In this document: positions 1 through 8,533 of the stretch, piece after piece
Position numbering within the stretch: the first letter of the stretch is position 1
How the letters are laid out: each line of letters starts with the position of its first letter
Assembly (NCBI GenBank): GCA_910576865.1
Contig: CAJTKE010000010.1
Coordinates: 1-64,000 of the forward strand
DNA from: an uncultured Oscillibacter sp.
GTDB lineage: Bacteria; Bacillota; Clostridia; Oscillospirales; Oscillospiraceae
Direction of reading: 5' to 3'
DNA: 64,000 nucleotides
The notes under the pieces: generated by a model
The model's database searches: none
What the model was told of the DNA's origin: nothing
The model's input: the letters and a program-made list of their open reading frames with translations, nothing else
Translations under genes and position numbers: made by a program

Positions 1-112
1 ACCAAAACGGGCCTCTAACGGCGTACAGATAGACGCAAAAAAGCCAGGGCGGGAAGCCGACACACCGGCGATCCTGTCCTGGCTCCTGCTGGACTGTAAA
101 ACTGTGCTGTCA

Positions 113-190
113 CACAAGAGGGCCGCAGGCCCTCTTGTGACACCCGCAGAAACCGTACACCCGCTTCGCGTCTGTACGGTTTCTGCGGGT
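113..190. repeat. Two adjacent perfect hairpins
   Basis: Bases 113-139 form a perfect palindrome with 12-bp arms (CACAAGAGGGCC) around GCA. Bases 142-190 form a second with 18-bp arms around a 13-nt loop. Neither is followed by a T-run on either strand, so they are not classical terminators. They lie past the decayed end of the gene at 429-752 and may be its old 3' structure or an element-end structure. Bases 1-112 show nothing else I can name. Confidence 0.75.
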
Positions 191-428
191 CAGATAATGT
201 TCACGATAATCCCCGCTGCTATTTGACATCTCGCTTTTCGTTTCCGTTCCATTCCCTTCCGGTGGCTTTGCCGCTTGTCCTCCAAGGGAGGGGGTAGGGG
301 AAAGGATAGGAAAGGAATGGGTAATTGATAAATCTTTACTTGATTTTTCTTTATTTACTTATATCTTTATTTTATTGCGTCGGATTTACCTACATAGGAT
401 TTTCCAACATCGGATTTCCCGATGTTGG

Positions 429-752
429 TTATTCCAATGCCGGTTGACTGGACGGCGGCTGGGGTTCTTCGTAGATGATGTACTCCGCTCCCCGCAGCCG
501 CCCCTGGCTGTCTCGTTCTCTCGTCCGCACGATATATCCGGCCCGCTCCAACTCATGGACGGCCTGACGGATGGCGTCAATCTGCTCCCGGTTGATGTAG
601 GCCAGCCCTTGCAGGGTGTAGTCCCATTCTTCCGGCAGCGAGAGGATTTGCGATAGCAGACCTTTGGCTTTCAGGGACAGGGATTTGTCCCGCAGGTGGT
701 GGTTGGACATGACGGTGTAATCCGTGGTTTTCTTGACATGAAATACCGGCAT
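429..752 (-). pseudogene. N-terminal remnant of HTH replication-initiator-type protein
   Basis: The 107-residue product begins MPVFHVKKTTDYTVMSNHHL and contains a winged-helix region with LSLKAKGLLSQIL and a YINREQIDAIRQAV helix. This start is typical of the initiator-like HTH proteins (often with a DUF6017 tail) on clostridial integrative elements. Those are usually far longer. Here a TAA closes the frame at 429. In another frame the reading continues with a GKSDVGKSYVGKS-like stretch before more stops, and tail-like segments are scattered through 190-420 in different frames. I infer a frameshifted, decaying gene. An upstream GTG (759-761) is possible, but the family start and the GGAG spacing favour ATG at 752. 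Confidence 0.6.
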
Positions 753-791
753 GGTATTCACATCTCCTTTCTTAATGATTCATAATATGGA

Positions 792-820
792 TTGACAATA
801 GCATCACTTTCTGCTATACT
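792..820 (+). promoter_or_regulatory. Sigma-A promoter for the XRE-recombinase pair
   Basis: TTGACA at 792-797 and TATACT at 815-820 are separated by exactly 17 bp. Shine-Dalgarno AGGAGGTGA (832-840) sits 5 bp before a TTG start at 846. The promoter overlaps any longer reading of the downstream ORF, which supports the TTG start. Confidence 0.8.
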
Positions 821-845
821 ATCAGTACGACAGGAGGTGAGCAAT

Positions 846-1202
846 TTGAGCGATATAGGCAAAAGAATGAGAACGCTTCGGGAGGGCATCGGGTTATCCC
901 AAGCCAAATTTGGAAAAATCGCTGGCATCCCCCAGGCTACCATCAATCGATACGAAACAGGCTACTCCGCCGCTCCCATCAAAGTGCTGATCTGGTATGC
1001 GGATTACTTCGATGTGTCGATGGACTATCTTTGCTGCCGCACTGAAAAGCCCCAGGGCAAGCTGTACGAGTACAAGCCCAAAATTCTGGAGGAAGATAAG
1101 GACATGAGGCGGTTTGTGGAGATGTGCTTTGACCCAGCCTCGCCCTTGAATGACCGCTTGAAAAAGGCCATCGTTGAAATGCTGGAGGAGGTGAAAGAGT
1201 GA
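846..1202 (+). CDS. XRE-family transcriptional regulator
   Basis: A 118-aa protein with an N-terminal helix-turn-helix (about residues 3-60: IGKRMRTLREGIGLSQAKFG, then an ATINRYETG recognition helix) and an acidic helical tail. TTG start is chosen because AGGAGGTGA lies 5 bp upstream and the promoter covers earlier starts. Its last codons overlap the GTG start of the serine recombinase by 4 bp, so the two are translationally coupled. It most likely controls expression of the recombinase and its own promoter. Target site unknown. Confidence 0.8.
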   Translation: MSDIGKRMRTLREGIGLSQAKFGKIAGIPQATINRYETGYSAAPIKVLIWYADYFDVSMDYLCCRTEKPQGKLYEYKPKILEEDKDMRRFVEMCFDPASPLNDRLKKAIVEMLEEVKE

Positions 1203-2719
1203 ACATCGTAATTTACGCCCGATATTCCAGCCACAGCCAGACAGAACAGTCCATCGAGGGCCAGCTTCAAACCTGCTACGAGTTCGCCAAGAACAACGGA
1301 CATATTGTGATTGGTGAGTACATCGACCGGGCGCAGAGCGGCACAACGGACAGCCGGGCCGAGTTCCAGCGCATGATTGCCGACAGCGACAAACACGTTT
1401 TTGAGGGCGTTCTTGTCTATCAGCTTGACCGCTTTGCCCGGAACCGCTATGACAGCGCCATCAACAAGGCCAAGCTGAAAAAGAACGGTGTTCGGGTGAT
1501 CTCCGCAAGGGAGAACATCAGCGACGACGCCAGCGGCATTTTGGTGGAGGGCGTGTTGGAGAGCATGGCCGAGTATTATTCGGCGGAGCTGTCCCAAAAG
1601 ATACGGCGGGGTATGGACATCAATGCTGAAAAGTGTTTGAGCAACGGGAGTAATCCGGGCCTTGGCTACTATGTGGACGAGGAACGCCGTTTTCATGTTG
1701 ACCCGGATGGGGCCGCTGTTGTTCGGGAGATTTTCGAGATGTACGCCAGTGGAAAAACCGTCGCTGAAATCACGAAATATCTCAATGCAAAGCAGGTCAA
1801 AACCTCCCAAGGTAAAGAGTTCAACAAAAATAGTCTGCACCGCCTTTTGAGGAATAAACGATACATCGGCTGTTACATCTACAAGGACACGGAAACGCCG
1901 GGCGGTATGCCCCGCATCATTGAGGACGAGCTTTTTCAGCGGGTACAGTACGTCCTTGACCGCAACAAAAAAGCTCCCGCCCGTTCCAGAGGGCGGGAAG
2001 AATATCTGTTGACAACGAAACTGTTCTGCGGCTACTGCCGGGAGATGATGACCGGCTACGGCGGCACAGGGAAATCCGGGACGGCCTACCGCTATTATGC
2101 CTGCAAGAGCGCCAAGAAAAAGACTTGCCGGAAGAAAGTTGTCAACAAGCAGAAAATCGAGGACAGGGTTGTTTTGGAGTGCCGCAAGCTGCTGACAGAC
2201 AGCAACATTGAAAAAATTGCCCTTGCAGTTGCCGCCGCTTGTGAGGCCGACTATGACAGTTCCGCTATCAAGCGCATCAAGGCGGCAATTCAAGAGGCGG
2301 ACGCTGCCATAGAAAACCTCTGGAAAGCGTTGGAGCGTGGGCAGGCGGTGGATATGATGACCGAACGCATTGAGAAGCGCAAGCGAGAAAAGGACGATCT
2401 GCAAGGTCAGCTTGCCATTGAGATGGGGAAACAGGTCACATTTACCGCTCCACAGATCAAAGCATTTCTCTACTCGCTGAAGCGGGGAGATGTCAACGAC
2501 GAGAACAACCGCCGGGGGATGGTAAATATCTTTCTGCGGGCAATCTACCTCTATGACGACAGAATGACTCTGATTCTCAACGGCGGAGACAGGCCGATCA
2601 CCATTGACGATATTCTGCTGGACGAGATAGAGGAACACTTTGAGGTAGCGGTTTCAAGTCATGCGGAGTGTTCACCGTTGGTTGCGGCCGCTCCACCAAT
2701 AAGGAAATCACCTCAGTGA
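1199..2719 (+). CDS. Large serine recombinase (site-specific integrase)
   Basis: 506 aa. Residues 1-135 are a resolvase catalytic domain: the start IYARYSSHSQ places the nucleophile at Ser10, and LVYQLDRFARNRYD is the conserved Arg helix. A recombinase domain follows (about 150-270). Next is a zinc ribbon with Cys pairs in LFCGYCREMM and YYACKSAKKKTC. A coiled-coil (about 340-410) precedes the tail. This is the full architecture of integrases that insert and excise clostridial elements without Holliday junctions. The GTG start overlaps the XRE stop (GTGA). It appears intact. Its own attachment site was not found, and it may be a passenger in a larger island. Confidence 0.9.
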   Translation: MNIVIYARYSSHSQTEQSIEGQLQTCYEFAKNNGHIVIGEYIDRAQSGTTDSRAEFQRMIADSDKHVFEGVLVYQLDRFARNRYDSAINKAKLKKNGVRVISARENISDDASGILVEGVLESMAEYYSAELSQKIRRGMDINAEKCLSNGSNPGLGYYVDEERRFHVDPDGAAVVREIFEMYASGKTVAEITKYLNAKQVKTSQGKEFNKNSLHRLLRNKRYIGCYIYKDTETPGGMPRIIEDELFQRVQYVLDRNKKAPARSRGREEYLLTTKLFCGYCREMMTGYGGTGKSGTAYRYYACKSAKKKTCRKKVVNKQKIEDRVVLECRKLLTDSNIEKIALAVAAACEADYDSSAIKRIKAAIQEADAAIENLWKALERGQAVDMMTERIEKRKREKDDLQGQLAIEMGKQVTFTAPQIKAFLYSLKRGDVNDENNRRGMVNIFLRAIYLYDDRMTLILNGGDRPITIDDILLDEIEEHFEVAVSSHAECSPLVAAAPPIRKSPQ

Positions 2720-2740
2720 AAACTGGGGTGATTTTTCTTT
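2706..2740 (+). terminator. Rho-independent terminator of recombinase gene
   Basis: 12-bp stem (AATCACCTCAGT / ACTGGGGTGATT, one G-T wobble) with a GAAA loop followed by TTTCTTTT. It overlaps the recombinase stop codon. Confidence 0.85.
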
Positions 2741-2780
2741 TGACCACAGAAATACCACAGACGGGTTTCAGAAAATTTTC

Positions 2781-2812
2781 GGGCGGCGGGCTGTCACGCA
2801 GGCCCGCCGCCC
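2781..2812 (-). terminator. GC-rich hairpin downstream of SWIM gene
   Basis: 11-bp perfect stem GGGCGGCGGGC / GCCCGCCGCCC with a 10-nt loop, about 45 bp past the stop of the minus-strand SWIM gene. On that strand it is followed by GAAAATTTTC, so the U-tract is imperfect. Confidence 0.55.
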
Positions 2813-2858
2813 TTATTCATTGGATATGGCGATGCAATCTTTGCGGTGTACACCGACA

Positions 2859-3677
2859 TTACGGAAGCACAAAACTGCCGGTTGTTTTTCCGTCCACAGC
2901 AAAGGAGAAAAAAGCGCCTTGACTGATCACCGCAGCATAGCCGCCCTCAGTCCAATCAAAGCCGTCCTGTTCCTCCAGCAGCTTCAGCGTCTCCCGCAGC
3001 TGGAGCATGGCGGCAAACGCGTGCTTGCAGGGGTAGCTGCAGTAGCAGCTGCAGGTGAGATTTTTGATCTCCCCGCCGCCGTAATCAAACTCGATCTCGT
3101 AAGGGGAAGTGCCCTCCACAATTCCCCGCCCATGGCCGTGCTCTGTACAGAGGTAGACCACCCGGTTGTCTGTATAGTAGTCGTGTCCACGCTCCGCAAT
3201 GGCGCCGGTGACCTTCATCCCGCTGAGGTCGTCCAACCGGAAGCCGTGGTCATCGCTGCCGGACACGTAGACGTCATCCTCTTTGTCCGGGGCCTTGAAC
3301 CAGGTGATGATTTTCTCGTAGGGGATCGTTTGGGGATCAAAGGCCACCAGGTGGGAGCCAGCCATGCGGAGTTCTCCGGAGATGTGGGTGTCCGCCACGG
3401 CGATCACCCGCTTGTAATCGGAGAGCTTGATTTTAAAGCTGTAGTTCACAGCGGTCACACGCCCCCGCAGGCCCTCCAGCTTACCGTCCACATAGACGGT
3501 GTCTCCCACCTGGAGGTCGAACTGGTCGTTGTAGTAGGACAGGTTCATCCCCCGTTTAGGGAAATAGACCTGCACCAGGGACTTTTTCGGCGCGGAAACC
3601 GGAGCCTCCTCCTTGGGCCGGGTAATATCGTCGGTATCTCTTTGAATCTCACTCCAAAAACCGATTTTACGTTTCAT
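2859..3677 (-). CDS. SWIM zinc-finger domain protein
   Basis: 272 aa. The C-terminal part carries the SWIM motif, CSCYCSYPCKH followed by a helix (about residues 208-235), a CxCx(n)CxH zinc site linked to nucleic-acid or protein binding. The first 200 residues are beta-rich and unrecognised. ATG start is supported by AAAGGAGGATG 5 bp upstream. It stands alone between the serine recombinase and a small orphan, both of which look like island cargo. SWIM proteins occur next to SNF2 helicases, but none is present here, so the role is unknown. Confidence 0.75.
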   Translation of the reverse strand: MKRKIGFWSEIQRDTDDITRPKEEAPVSAPKKSLVQVYFPKRGMNLSYYNDQFDLQVGDTVYVDGKLEGLRGRVTAVNYSFKIKLSDYKRVIAVADTHISGELRMAGSHLVAFDPQTIPYEKIITWFKAPDKEDDVYVSGSDDHGFRLDDLSGMKVTGAIAERGHDYYTDNRVVYLCTEHGHGRGIVEGTSPYEIEFDYGGGEIKNLTCSCYCSYPCKHAFAAMLQLRETLKLLEEQDGFDWTEGGYAAVISQGAFFSFAVDGKTTGSFVLP

Positions 3678-3807
3678 AGGACATCCTCCTTTTACTATGG
3701 CATCTCGTATTGTACTTCCAGCTTACAACAGGAGGTGTCCAATAAAACTCCCTTTTGATTTTTTGTTCCAATTGGGAGCGATCCGGCTCGCACTCAGCGG
3801 CCTGAAG

Positions 3808-4158
3808 TTACGCTTCATCTGAATAGTCCCAGGTTTGCCGCTCAAGAAAGGCGTTTACAGCTCCCTTCAGCTCATCACTGAAATCTTCCAAACCTTCTAT
3901 GCTGACTACATCATTGTTGATAAGCGCAATGATGTTGTAGATAAAATTTGTCCGGGTCATTTCTAGCTGGACGCCTGGATTTCTTTTGTCACTTCTTATC
4001 CGCTTATCCAGCTTCCAGAATTTTTCTGACGGATCACCATCGCCGCTCAGCAGTTCTATGTATTCATCGCATAGCCTGCCCATGCAGGCCTCCTGCCAGC
4101 TGCCGATTTTACTGCGGAAAAGGGTCCAATCCCGTTTTGTAAATCGCTGCTCCTCCAC
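3808..4158 (-). CDS. Conserved hypothetical protein, 116 aa
   Basis: Soluble, helical, rich in charged residues (MEEQRFTKRDWTLFRSKIGS... ending in a WDYSDEA tail). No catalytic motif, signal peptide or membrane segment is visible. The start is GTG with GGGGTGAAG upstream. Similar short proteins occur as stand-alone genes in clostridia, but I cannot assign a function. Confidence 0.6.
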   Translation of the reverse strand: MEEQRFTKRDWTLFRSKIGSWQEACMGRLCDEYIELLSGDGDPSEKFWKLDKRIRSDKRNPGVQLEMTRTNFIYNIIALINNDVVSIEGLEDFSDELKGAVNAFLERQTWDYSDEA

Positions 4159-4329
4159 GACTTCACCCCCATCAAATCTGAATGAATGAACAAACCAAGC
4201 ATATCACGGCATCGGTCGTTTATCAAGAAGAAAAGAATTTATGCAGACTCCATCTGCACAAATTGCCCCTGCCTCAGAAAAGGACAGCAAATCACCTTGA
4301 TCCGCTGTCCTATCTTTGGTAATGGCACC

Positions 4330-5769
4330 TCAATATCTGGAGGACATTCTCGCCGCCTGTGCCGCTTTCAGCTCTGCCAGTTCCCGTTTCATCTGAACGA
4401 TCAGCGCTGCCAGCTTTTCCTCGCACTCCTCGCGGGTGTGGGCGTAGATGTTGCGGGCGTGTTTTTTGCCGTCGATCCACTTGGGCGAGTAGCGGCCCTC
4501 CCACAGGTGGTCATTGATTTGGCTGATGCAGCCCGTCCCCGGTCTGCGGTGAGGGGGACGGTACGGCGTAAACTCCACAGGAGGAACGGCTTCCTCCTGT
4601 TCCACTTCGCCCTGTTCCTGTACCTCCACCCCGGCGATGCCCTGGTCAATATTTCGAGCCGCGTTCCGCTGCATCTCGCCGGTGATATGGGTATAGATGT
4701 TCAGCGTGGTGGCGGAGGAGACATGCCCGATGATGGCGGACAGGGTTTTCACATCCATACCGTTCTCCAGGGACATGGTAGCGAAGGTGTGACGGAGATC
4801 ATGAAACCTCACCCTTTTGCACCCGGCCCGCTCCAGAATGACTTGCAGACGCTTGCGGACATAGCCTGGGTCCACAGGCTGCTTTGGCTTGATGCGGGAG
4901 GGGAACATCCACTCCGAGAATACCTGCGCCTTGTACTCCGCCAGCAGTTCCACCATGGCAGGCGGCAGAATGATGGTGCGGACGGCGGCCTTAGTTTTGG
5001 GTTCATTGACCTCCAGTCTGCCGTTGACCGAATACACCTGTCTGCTGATACGGAGCCGGCCTGTCTTGAAATCCAGGTCGGTCCATTGCAGGGCCAGCAG
5101 CTCACCCCGGCGCATCCCCGTGGTCAGTTCCAGGAGAAACAGTTCGTACATTCCCTCCATCTTGGCCTGGATCAGGAAGCGCCGAATTTCCTCTTTGGTC
5201 AGTATTTTCATTTCCTTCTCCCGTAGAGGCGGCAGCTTGCAGCCGATGGCCGGGTTGGTTCGGATGAGCCCCTCCTTCACCGCCCGGTCCAGCGCCATCT
5301 GACACACCGCGTGACAGCTGCGTACCGAGCGATCCGCCATTCCCGCACCGTGACGCTCCACATTGTTGATCCGCCCGCCTTTCTTCAACTCGGTGAAGAA
5401 CTGCTGGAGGTCGGACTGGGACAGCTTGTTCAGCGGGATGTCCCCCACGCCCGGAATGGCGTGGAGGTAAATCCAGTTCTCGTAGCTCAGTTGGGTGGTG
5501 TGCCGCAAGGCCGGCTTGGAGTAACTCTGATACCAGAAGTCCAGCCAGTCCCCGAACCGCATCTCCGACCTGACCTTCATCGGCCCGGAACCGCCCTGGG
5601 CCGCTTTCAGCTGTTCCAGCTTCTCTGCGCACTCTTTCTTGGTCTTAGCCAGCACATTCTTTGTCTTGTGATTGCCGCCGTCGTCGTATCCAATAACCAC
5701 CCGGCCCTCCCACCGTCCGTCCTTTCTCTGACGGAGCGTTCCCTCACCCTTCTTCCGCTTTTTCGCCAT
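4330..5769 (-). CDS. Tyrosine recombinase/integrase with duplicated arm-binding domain
   Basis: 479 aa. Residues 1-60 are an AP2-like arm-binding domain (GTLRQRKDGRWEGRVV), followed by a SAM-like core-binding domain and the catalytic domain: TTGMRRGELLALQW (first Arg), HDLRHTFATM (His-x-x-Arg) and GHVSSATTLNIYTH (nucleophilic Tyr). Unusually, a C-terminal extension (about 400-460) repeats the N-terminal fold: a Gly, then LWEGRY, then TREECEEKLAAL, matching WEGRV and TKKECAEKLEQL. Its ATG lies 4 bp past the stop of the upstream integrase, with GGGGGTGAG as Shine-Dalgarno. All catalytic residues are visible, so it is probably active. Confidence 0.9.
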   Translation of the reverse strand: MAKKRKKGEGTLRQRKDGRWEGRVVIGYDDGGNHKTKNVLAKTKKECAEKLEQLKAAQGGSGPMKVRSEMRFGDWLDFWYQSYSKPALRHTTQLSYENWIYLHAIPGVGDIPLNKLSQSDLQQFFTELKKGGRINNVERHGAGMADRSVRSCHAVCQMALDRAVKEGLIRTNPAIGCKLPPLREKEMKILTKEEIRRFLIQAKMEGMYELFLLELTTGMRRGELLALQWTDLDFKTGRLRISRQVYSVNGRLEVNEPKTKAAVRTIILPPAMVELLAEYKAQVFSEWMFPSRIKPKQPVDPGYVRKRLQVILERAGCKRVRFHDLRHTFATMSLENGMDVKTLSAIIGHVSSATTLNIYTHITGEMQRNAARNIDQGIAGVEVQEQGEVEQEEAVPPVEFTPYRPPHRRPGTGCISQINDHLWEGRYSPKWIDGKKHARNIYAHTREECEEKLAALIVQMKRELAELKAAQAARMSSRY

Positions 5770-5773
5770 ACTC

Positions 5774-6934
5774 TCACCCCCTCACCATAATGTCGTCCAG
5801 AAAGCCACCCACGATCTCCGCCGCCCGGCGGTGCATATCCCCGGTGACGTGGGTGTAGGTGTCCAGAGTGAAGGACGCCTTGGTGTGGCCCAGGATGCCG
5901 GAGAGGGTTTTGGCGTCCACGCCGCTGGTCAGGGCATGAGTGGCGAAGGTGTGGCGCAGGTCATGGAACCGGATGCCGGGCAGGCCGGCACTTTTCAGCA
6001 GGGTCTTCAGGCGGCTGTAGGCCCTGCCGGGATTGACCGGGTCCTCCGGGCGGAGAGGGTTAGGAAAGATCCACTGGGAGCAGGAGCCTCTCCTCCGTTC
6101 CCGCAGCAGCTGGGCCGTGCTGGGAGGCAGGGTGATGGTGCGCCGGCCCTTTCCCGTCTTGGTCTCGCCGGTGGTCAGCCCGCCGCCCTTGCGCTGGTGG
6201 AGCGTCCGGCGCACCGTCAGCGTCCTCTTCTTCCCGTCGAAGTCGGACCACATCAGCCCGCAGATCTCACCCCGACGCATCCCGGTGGTCAGCTCAGTGT
6301 AGAAGAAGTCGTGCCAGACCGGGTCCTTCTTGATTTCCTCCATGAACCGCTCCAGCTGCTCGTCGTTGAGAATCTGCTTGGCGGAGGCTTTCTTTTTGGG
6401 GAGCGTGATGCCCTCGGTGGGGTTTCTCGCCGTGAGCCGCTCCCGCACCGCCGCGTCCATGGCCTGGTGGAGCACACCGTGGAGACTGCGGACGGTAGAG
6501 CCGGAGAGCGCGTACCCGTACTCGGGATGCTCGGTCTTGCGCCCGTTCTTTTGCACCTCCCGGTACAAGGCCTGCACGTCAGCGGCAGTCACCTTGCACA
6601 CCGGCCTGTCCCCCAGCCGGGGCTTGATGTAGCACTCGATGTACTGCCGGTAACCCTTCAGCGTGGACTCACGCACCACGGGCGAGACGTACTCCTCCAG
6701 CCAGCGGTCCAGCCACTCCCCCAGAGACATCCGGCTGTCCTCGCTCAGGTCCACATCCCGGTACTCCTGGATGCTCTGGTGCAGCTTTTTCATCAGGGCC
6801 TTCTGACTTTTGGCGGAGACGTAGCGGAAGATGGACTCGCCGTTCTCCTTGTGGCCCACCACGATGCGGCCCTCCCAGCGTCCGTCCTCCCGTTTGCGCA
6901 CCATGCCATCGCCGGACGGTCTGCGCTTTGCCAT
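5774..6934 (-). CDS. Second tyrosine recombinase/integrase
   Basis: 386 aa. AP2-like arm domain at 1-55 (DGMVRKREDGRWEGRIVVG), core-binding domain about 70-180, catalytic domain with TTGMRRGEICGL, the TKTGKGRRTI strand, HDLRHTFATH and TLDTYTHV. It lies directly upstream of the other integrase and shares its overall plan, but has no C-terminal extension. Shine-Dalgarno GGAGGTGAA lies inside the end of the preceding DUF6809 gene. Tandem tyrosine integrases often act together on the two ends of one element. Here they form an operon with the small regulators upstream. Confidence 0.9.
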   Translation of the reverse strand: MAKRRPSGDGMVRKREDGRWEGRIVVGHKENGESIFRYVSAKSQKALMKKLHQSIQEYRDVDLSEDSRMSLGEWLDRWLEEYVSPVVRESTLKGYRQYIECYIKPRLGDRPVCKVTAADVQALYREVQKNGRKTEHPEYGYALSGSTVRSLHGVLHQAMDAAVRERLTARNPTEGITLPKKKASAKQILNDEQLERFMEEIKKDPVWHDFFYTELTTGMRRGEICGLMWSDFDGKKRTLTVRRTLHQRKGGGLTTGETKTGKGRRTITLPPSTAQLLRERRRGSCSQWIFPNPLRPEDPVNPGRAYSRLKTLLKSAGLPGIRFHDLRHTFATHALTSGVDAKTLSGILGHTKASFTLDTYTHVTGDMHRRAAEIVGGFLDDIMVRG

Positions 6935-6937
6935 CTG

Positions 6938-7234
6938 TTATTCACCTCCAGTCCGGATATCTCCGTCGTTGTCATCCATGCACTCGGCCATGATCCTGAC
7001 GCCCAATCGGAAGCCCAGAATGAAATTTTCGGTTGCTGTGATACTGTTGATCTCATGCTGGGAGCGGGTGAACCTTGTGAGGGCCTGCTGACCCTCCTCG
7101 TTGAGGAGTCCCATCAGCTGTGCCTCGTACTTGGTGACACGGTCCATCACCCGCTTCAGCTCTGAGCCAGGTATCATCTGCTGCTCACAGGGTGTGATGT
7201 TGCCATAGTAGAGATCCTCCAGAGTCGTTCTCAT
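6938..7234 (-). CDS. DUF6809-type small protein of integrative elements
   Basis: 98 aa beginning MRTTLEDLYYGNITPCEQQM, which resembles the DUF6809 family found beside integrase pairs in gut Firmicutes. A predicted amphipathic helix carries most of the protein. AAAGGAGG lies 8 bp before the ATG. A longer upstream reading adds an implausible N-terminus. Its stop is 3 bp from the integrase ATG, and its 3' end supplies that gene's ribosome site, so the two are coupled. Function unknown. Confidence 0.75.
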   Translation of the reverse strand: MRTTLEDLYYGNITPCEQQMIPGSELKRVMDRVTKYEAQLMGLLNEEGQQALTRFTRSQHEINSITATENFILGFRLGVRIMAECMDDNDGDIRTGGE

Positions 7235-7298
7235 ATCTGCTGCCTCCTTTGCAACACCAACACATACCACACTTTGCAGAATATAGCTACTACTTTTT

Positions 7299-7703
7299 TT
7301 ACAGCCCGCCGTTCTGGTAGCGGACCGCATCGTCCAGCGTGACACTGCCGCCGGTCTTTTTCACGTTCTGGACGCACCGGCCACGGAGCGCCTTGAGCTG
7401 TTCATCGGGAATCTCCATCCCCGCCGCCAGCACATTCATCACCATGTCCTGCTCCACCGCCAGCTTGAAGAGCAGACGGCAGACGCGGTTCTCCGAGTCC
7501 TGCACTGTACCGCGGATAGCGGACATGTACATAGGCGCTACAGCTGTGCTGTCTCCCGCCGTCAGGTAGTCGCAGTAGAACCGCAGAGCTTTTTCCACGA
7601 ACTCATTTTGACTGCGGCAGTTCGCCAGCGGCATCGCCGCTTTGATCTTCCGGTCGGTATCCGGATCAATTCTCATCTGAAATCTCACTTTTTCTTCTGC
7701 CAT
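7299..7703 (-). CDS. Ribbon-helix-helix protein (CopG/MobC-like)
   Basis: 134 aa. The N-terminus (VRFQMRIDPDTDRKIKAAMP, then SQNEFVEKALRFYCDYL) is a beta strand plus two helices as in CopG/Arc-type DNA-binding dimers. The rest is helical. GGAGGATAACATC before the ATG fixes the start; the 139 extra upstream residues in frame are not credible. Such proteins serve as accessory relaxosome or repressor proteins on mobilisable elements. No relaxase gene is present nearby, so regulation of the integrases is the likelier job. Confidence 0.7.
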   Translation of the reverse strand: MAEEKVRFQMRIDPDTDRKIKAAMPLANCRSQNEFVEKALRFYCDYLTAGDSTAVAPMYMSAIRGTVQDSENRVCRLLFKLAVEQDMVMNVLAAGMEIPDEQLKALRGRCVQNVKKTGGSVTLDDAVRYQNGGL

Positions 7704-7901
7704 GATGTTATCCTCCAAAACTGTGTTTTTCGGGGCTTTCGCCACCTGTAATGCCTGAATTTTCCTTGCGGCAGTAGAGTTTGCGCCCTTATCAATGCCA
7801 TATCCAATGCCACGCCGGGGAATTTGATGCCATTCTGCGATTTGCACAGTTTTTCTTAAAATGTACCGCAAACGGTTCCAAGCTTCGGCGTTTCCCCTCT
7901 C

Positions 7902-7956
7902 CCGGCCCGCATTGCGGGCCGGTGTGACCCGGCGTGGCGGCGCAAGGCGCCACGCC
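7902..7956. repeat. Two GC-rich palindromes in the gap 7704-7957
   Basis: CCGGCCCGC-att-GCGGGCCGG (7902-7922) and GGCGTGGCG-7 nt-CGCCACGCC (7931-7956), directly after the stop of the minus-strand HTH gene. They may end its transcript or act as an element site. The remaining 200 bp (7704-7901) contain nothing recognisable apart from the Shine-Dalgarno of the ribbon-helix-helix gene. Confidence 0.55.
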
Positions 7957-7957
7957 T

Positions 7958-8533
7958 TTATCCTGCACTTTTTTCGACCCCCCGGTTCACCTGACCGTTT
8001 TGAAAATCGCTGAGGCCACCCACTTTGCACACCGGGCCGCACAGCCCCGACACACCGCGTTCTGCTGTTGGGGGTGTCGCGGGCCGCTCTGTGGTCGGGA
8101 GCGGCCCCTGTGCCGCACACAGCCGCGACAATCGGGCCTGTGCTTTCTGTCGTTCTGTGTCCAGCTCCAGTTGACTGAGCTGCCGCTCGTGGTAGTGATC
8201 CACCGCTTCACGGATGGGGCGGATGTGGTAGCGCAGTGTGCCGTTGCGCTTGCGCCCGTCTCTGGTGACGACGGTGGTGGACTCTGTGCGGATGAGGCGC
8301 TTGTCCTCCAACTCCAGCACGTACTTTCGCACGGTGTTGGCGCTCATCTTCACCGCTCTGCCGATGGTGTTGTAGCTGGCGTAGGACTGGAAGGTTTTCC
8401 TGTCCTCGATGTGCATCAGGTAACCGTAGACCGCAATGGCGCCGTAGGACAGCCCCAGGTAGAACACCTCATTGGGCAGAGGAGAAAAATTCTTGGTGGG
8501 GTCGTGCTTGGAATAGAGATCGTATCTTTTCAC
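7958..8533 (-). CDS. Replication-initiator-like helix-turn-helix protein
   Basis: 191 aa. A winged-helix domain covers residues 15-110: FSPLPNEVFYLGLSYGAIAV, YASYNTIGRAVKMSANTVRKY as the recognition helix, and a basic wing. The C-terminal 70 residues are low-complexity and Pro/Thr-rich. GTG start is chosen because AGGAGG lies 6 bp upstream and because GTGA overlaps the stop of the excisionase-like gene. Related proteins on clostridial elements are annotated as initiators or HTH regulators. This one may be truncated compared with full-length initiators. Confidence 0.7.
   Translation of the reverse strand: MKRYDLYSKHDPTKNFSPLPNEVFYLGLSYGAIAVYGYLMHIEDRKTFQSYASYNTIGRAVKMSANTVRKYVLELEDKRLIRTESTTVVTRDGRKRNGTLRYHIRPIREAVDHYHERQLSQLELDTERQKAQARLSRLCAAQGPLPTTERPATPPTAERGVSGLCGPVCKVGGLSDFQNGQVNRGVEKSAG

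Noticed and set aside
113..190. CRISPR-like array at the left edge
   Set aside because: Only two different hairpins, no repeat-spacer periodicity and no cas genes in the window.
1025..2638. Long open frame (537 codons) antisense to the serine recombinase
   Set aside because: It lies wholly opposite a gene with clear catalytic motifs, has no ribosome site and reads as low-complexity sequence. It is a frame shadow.
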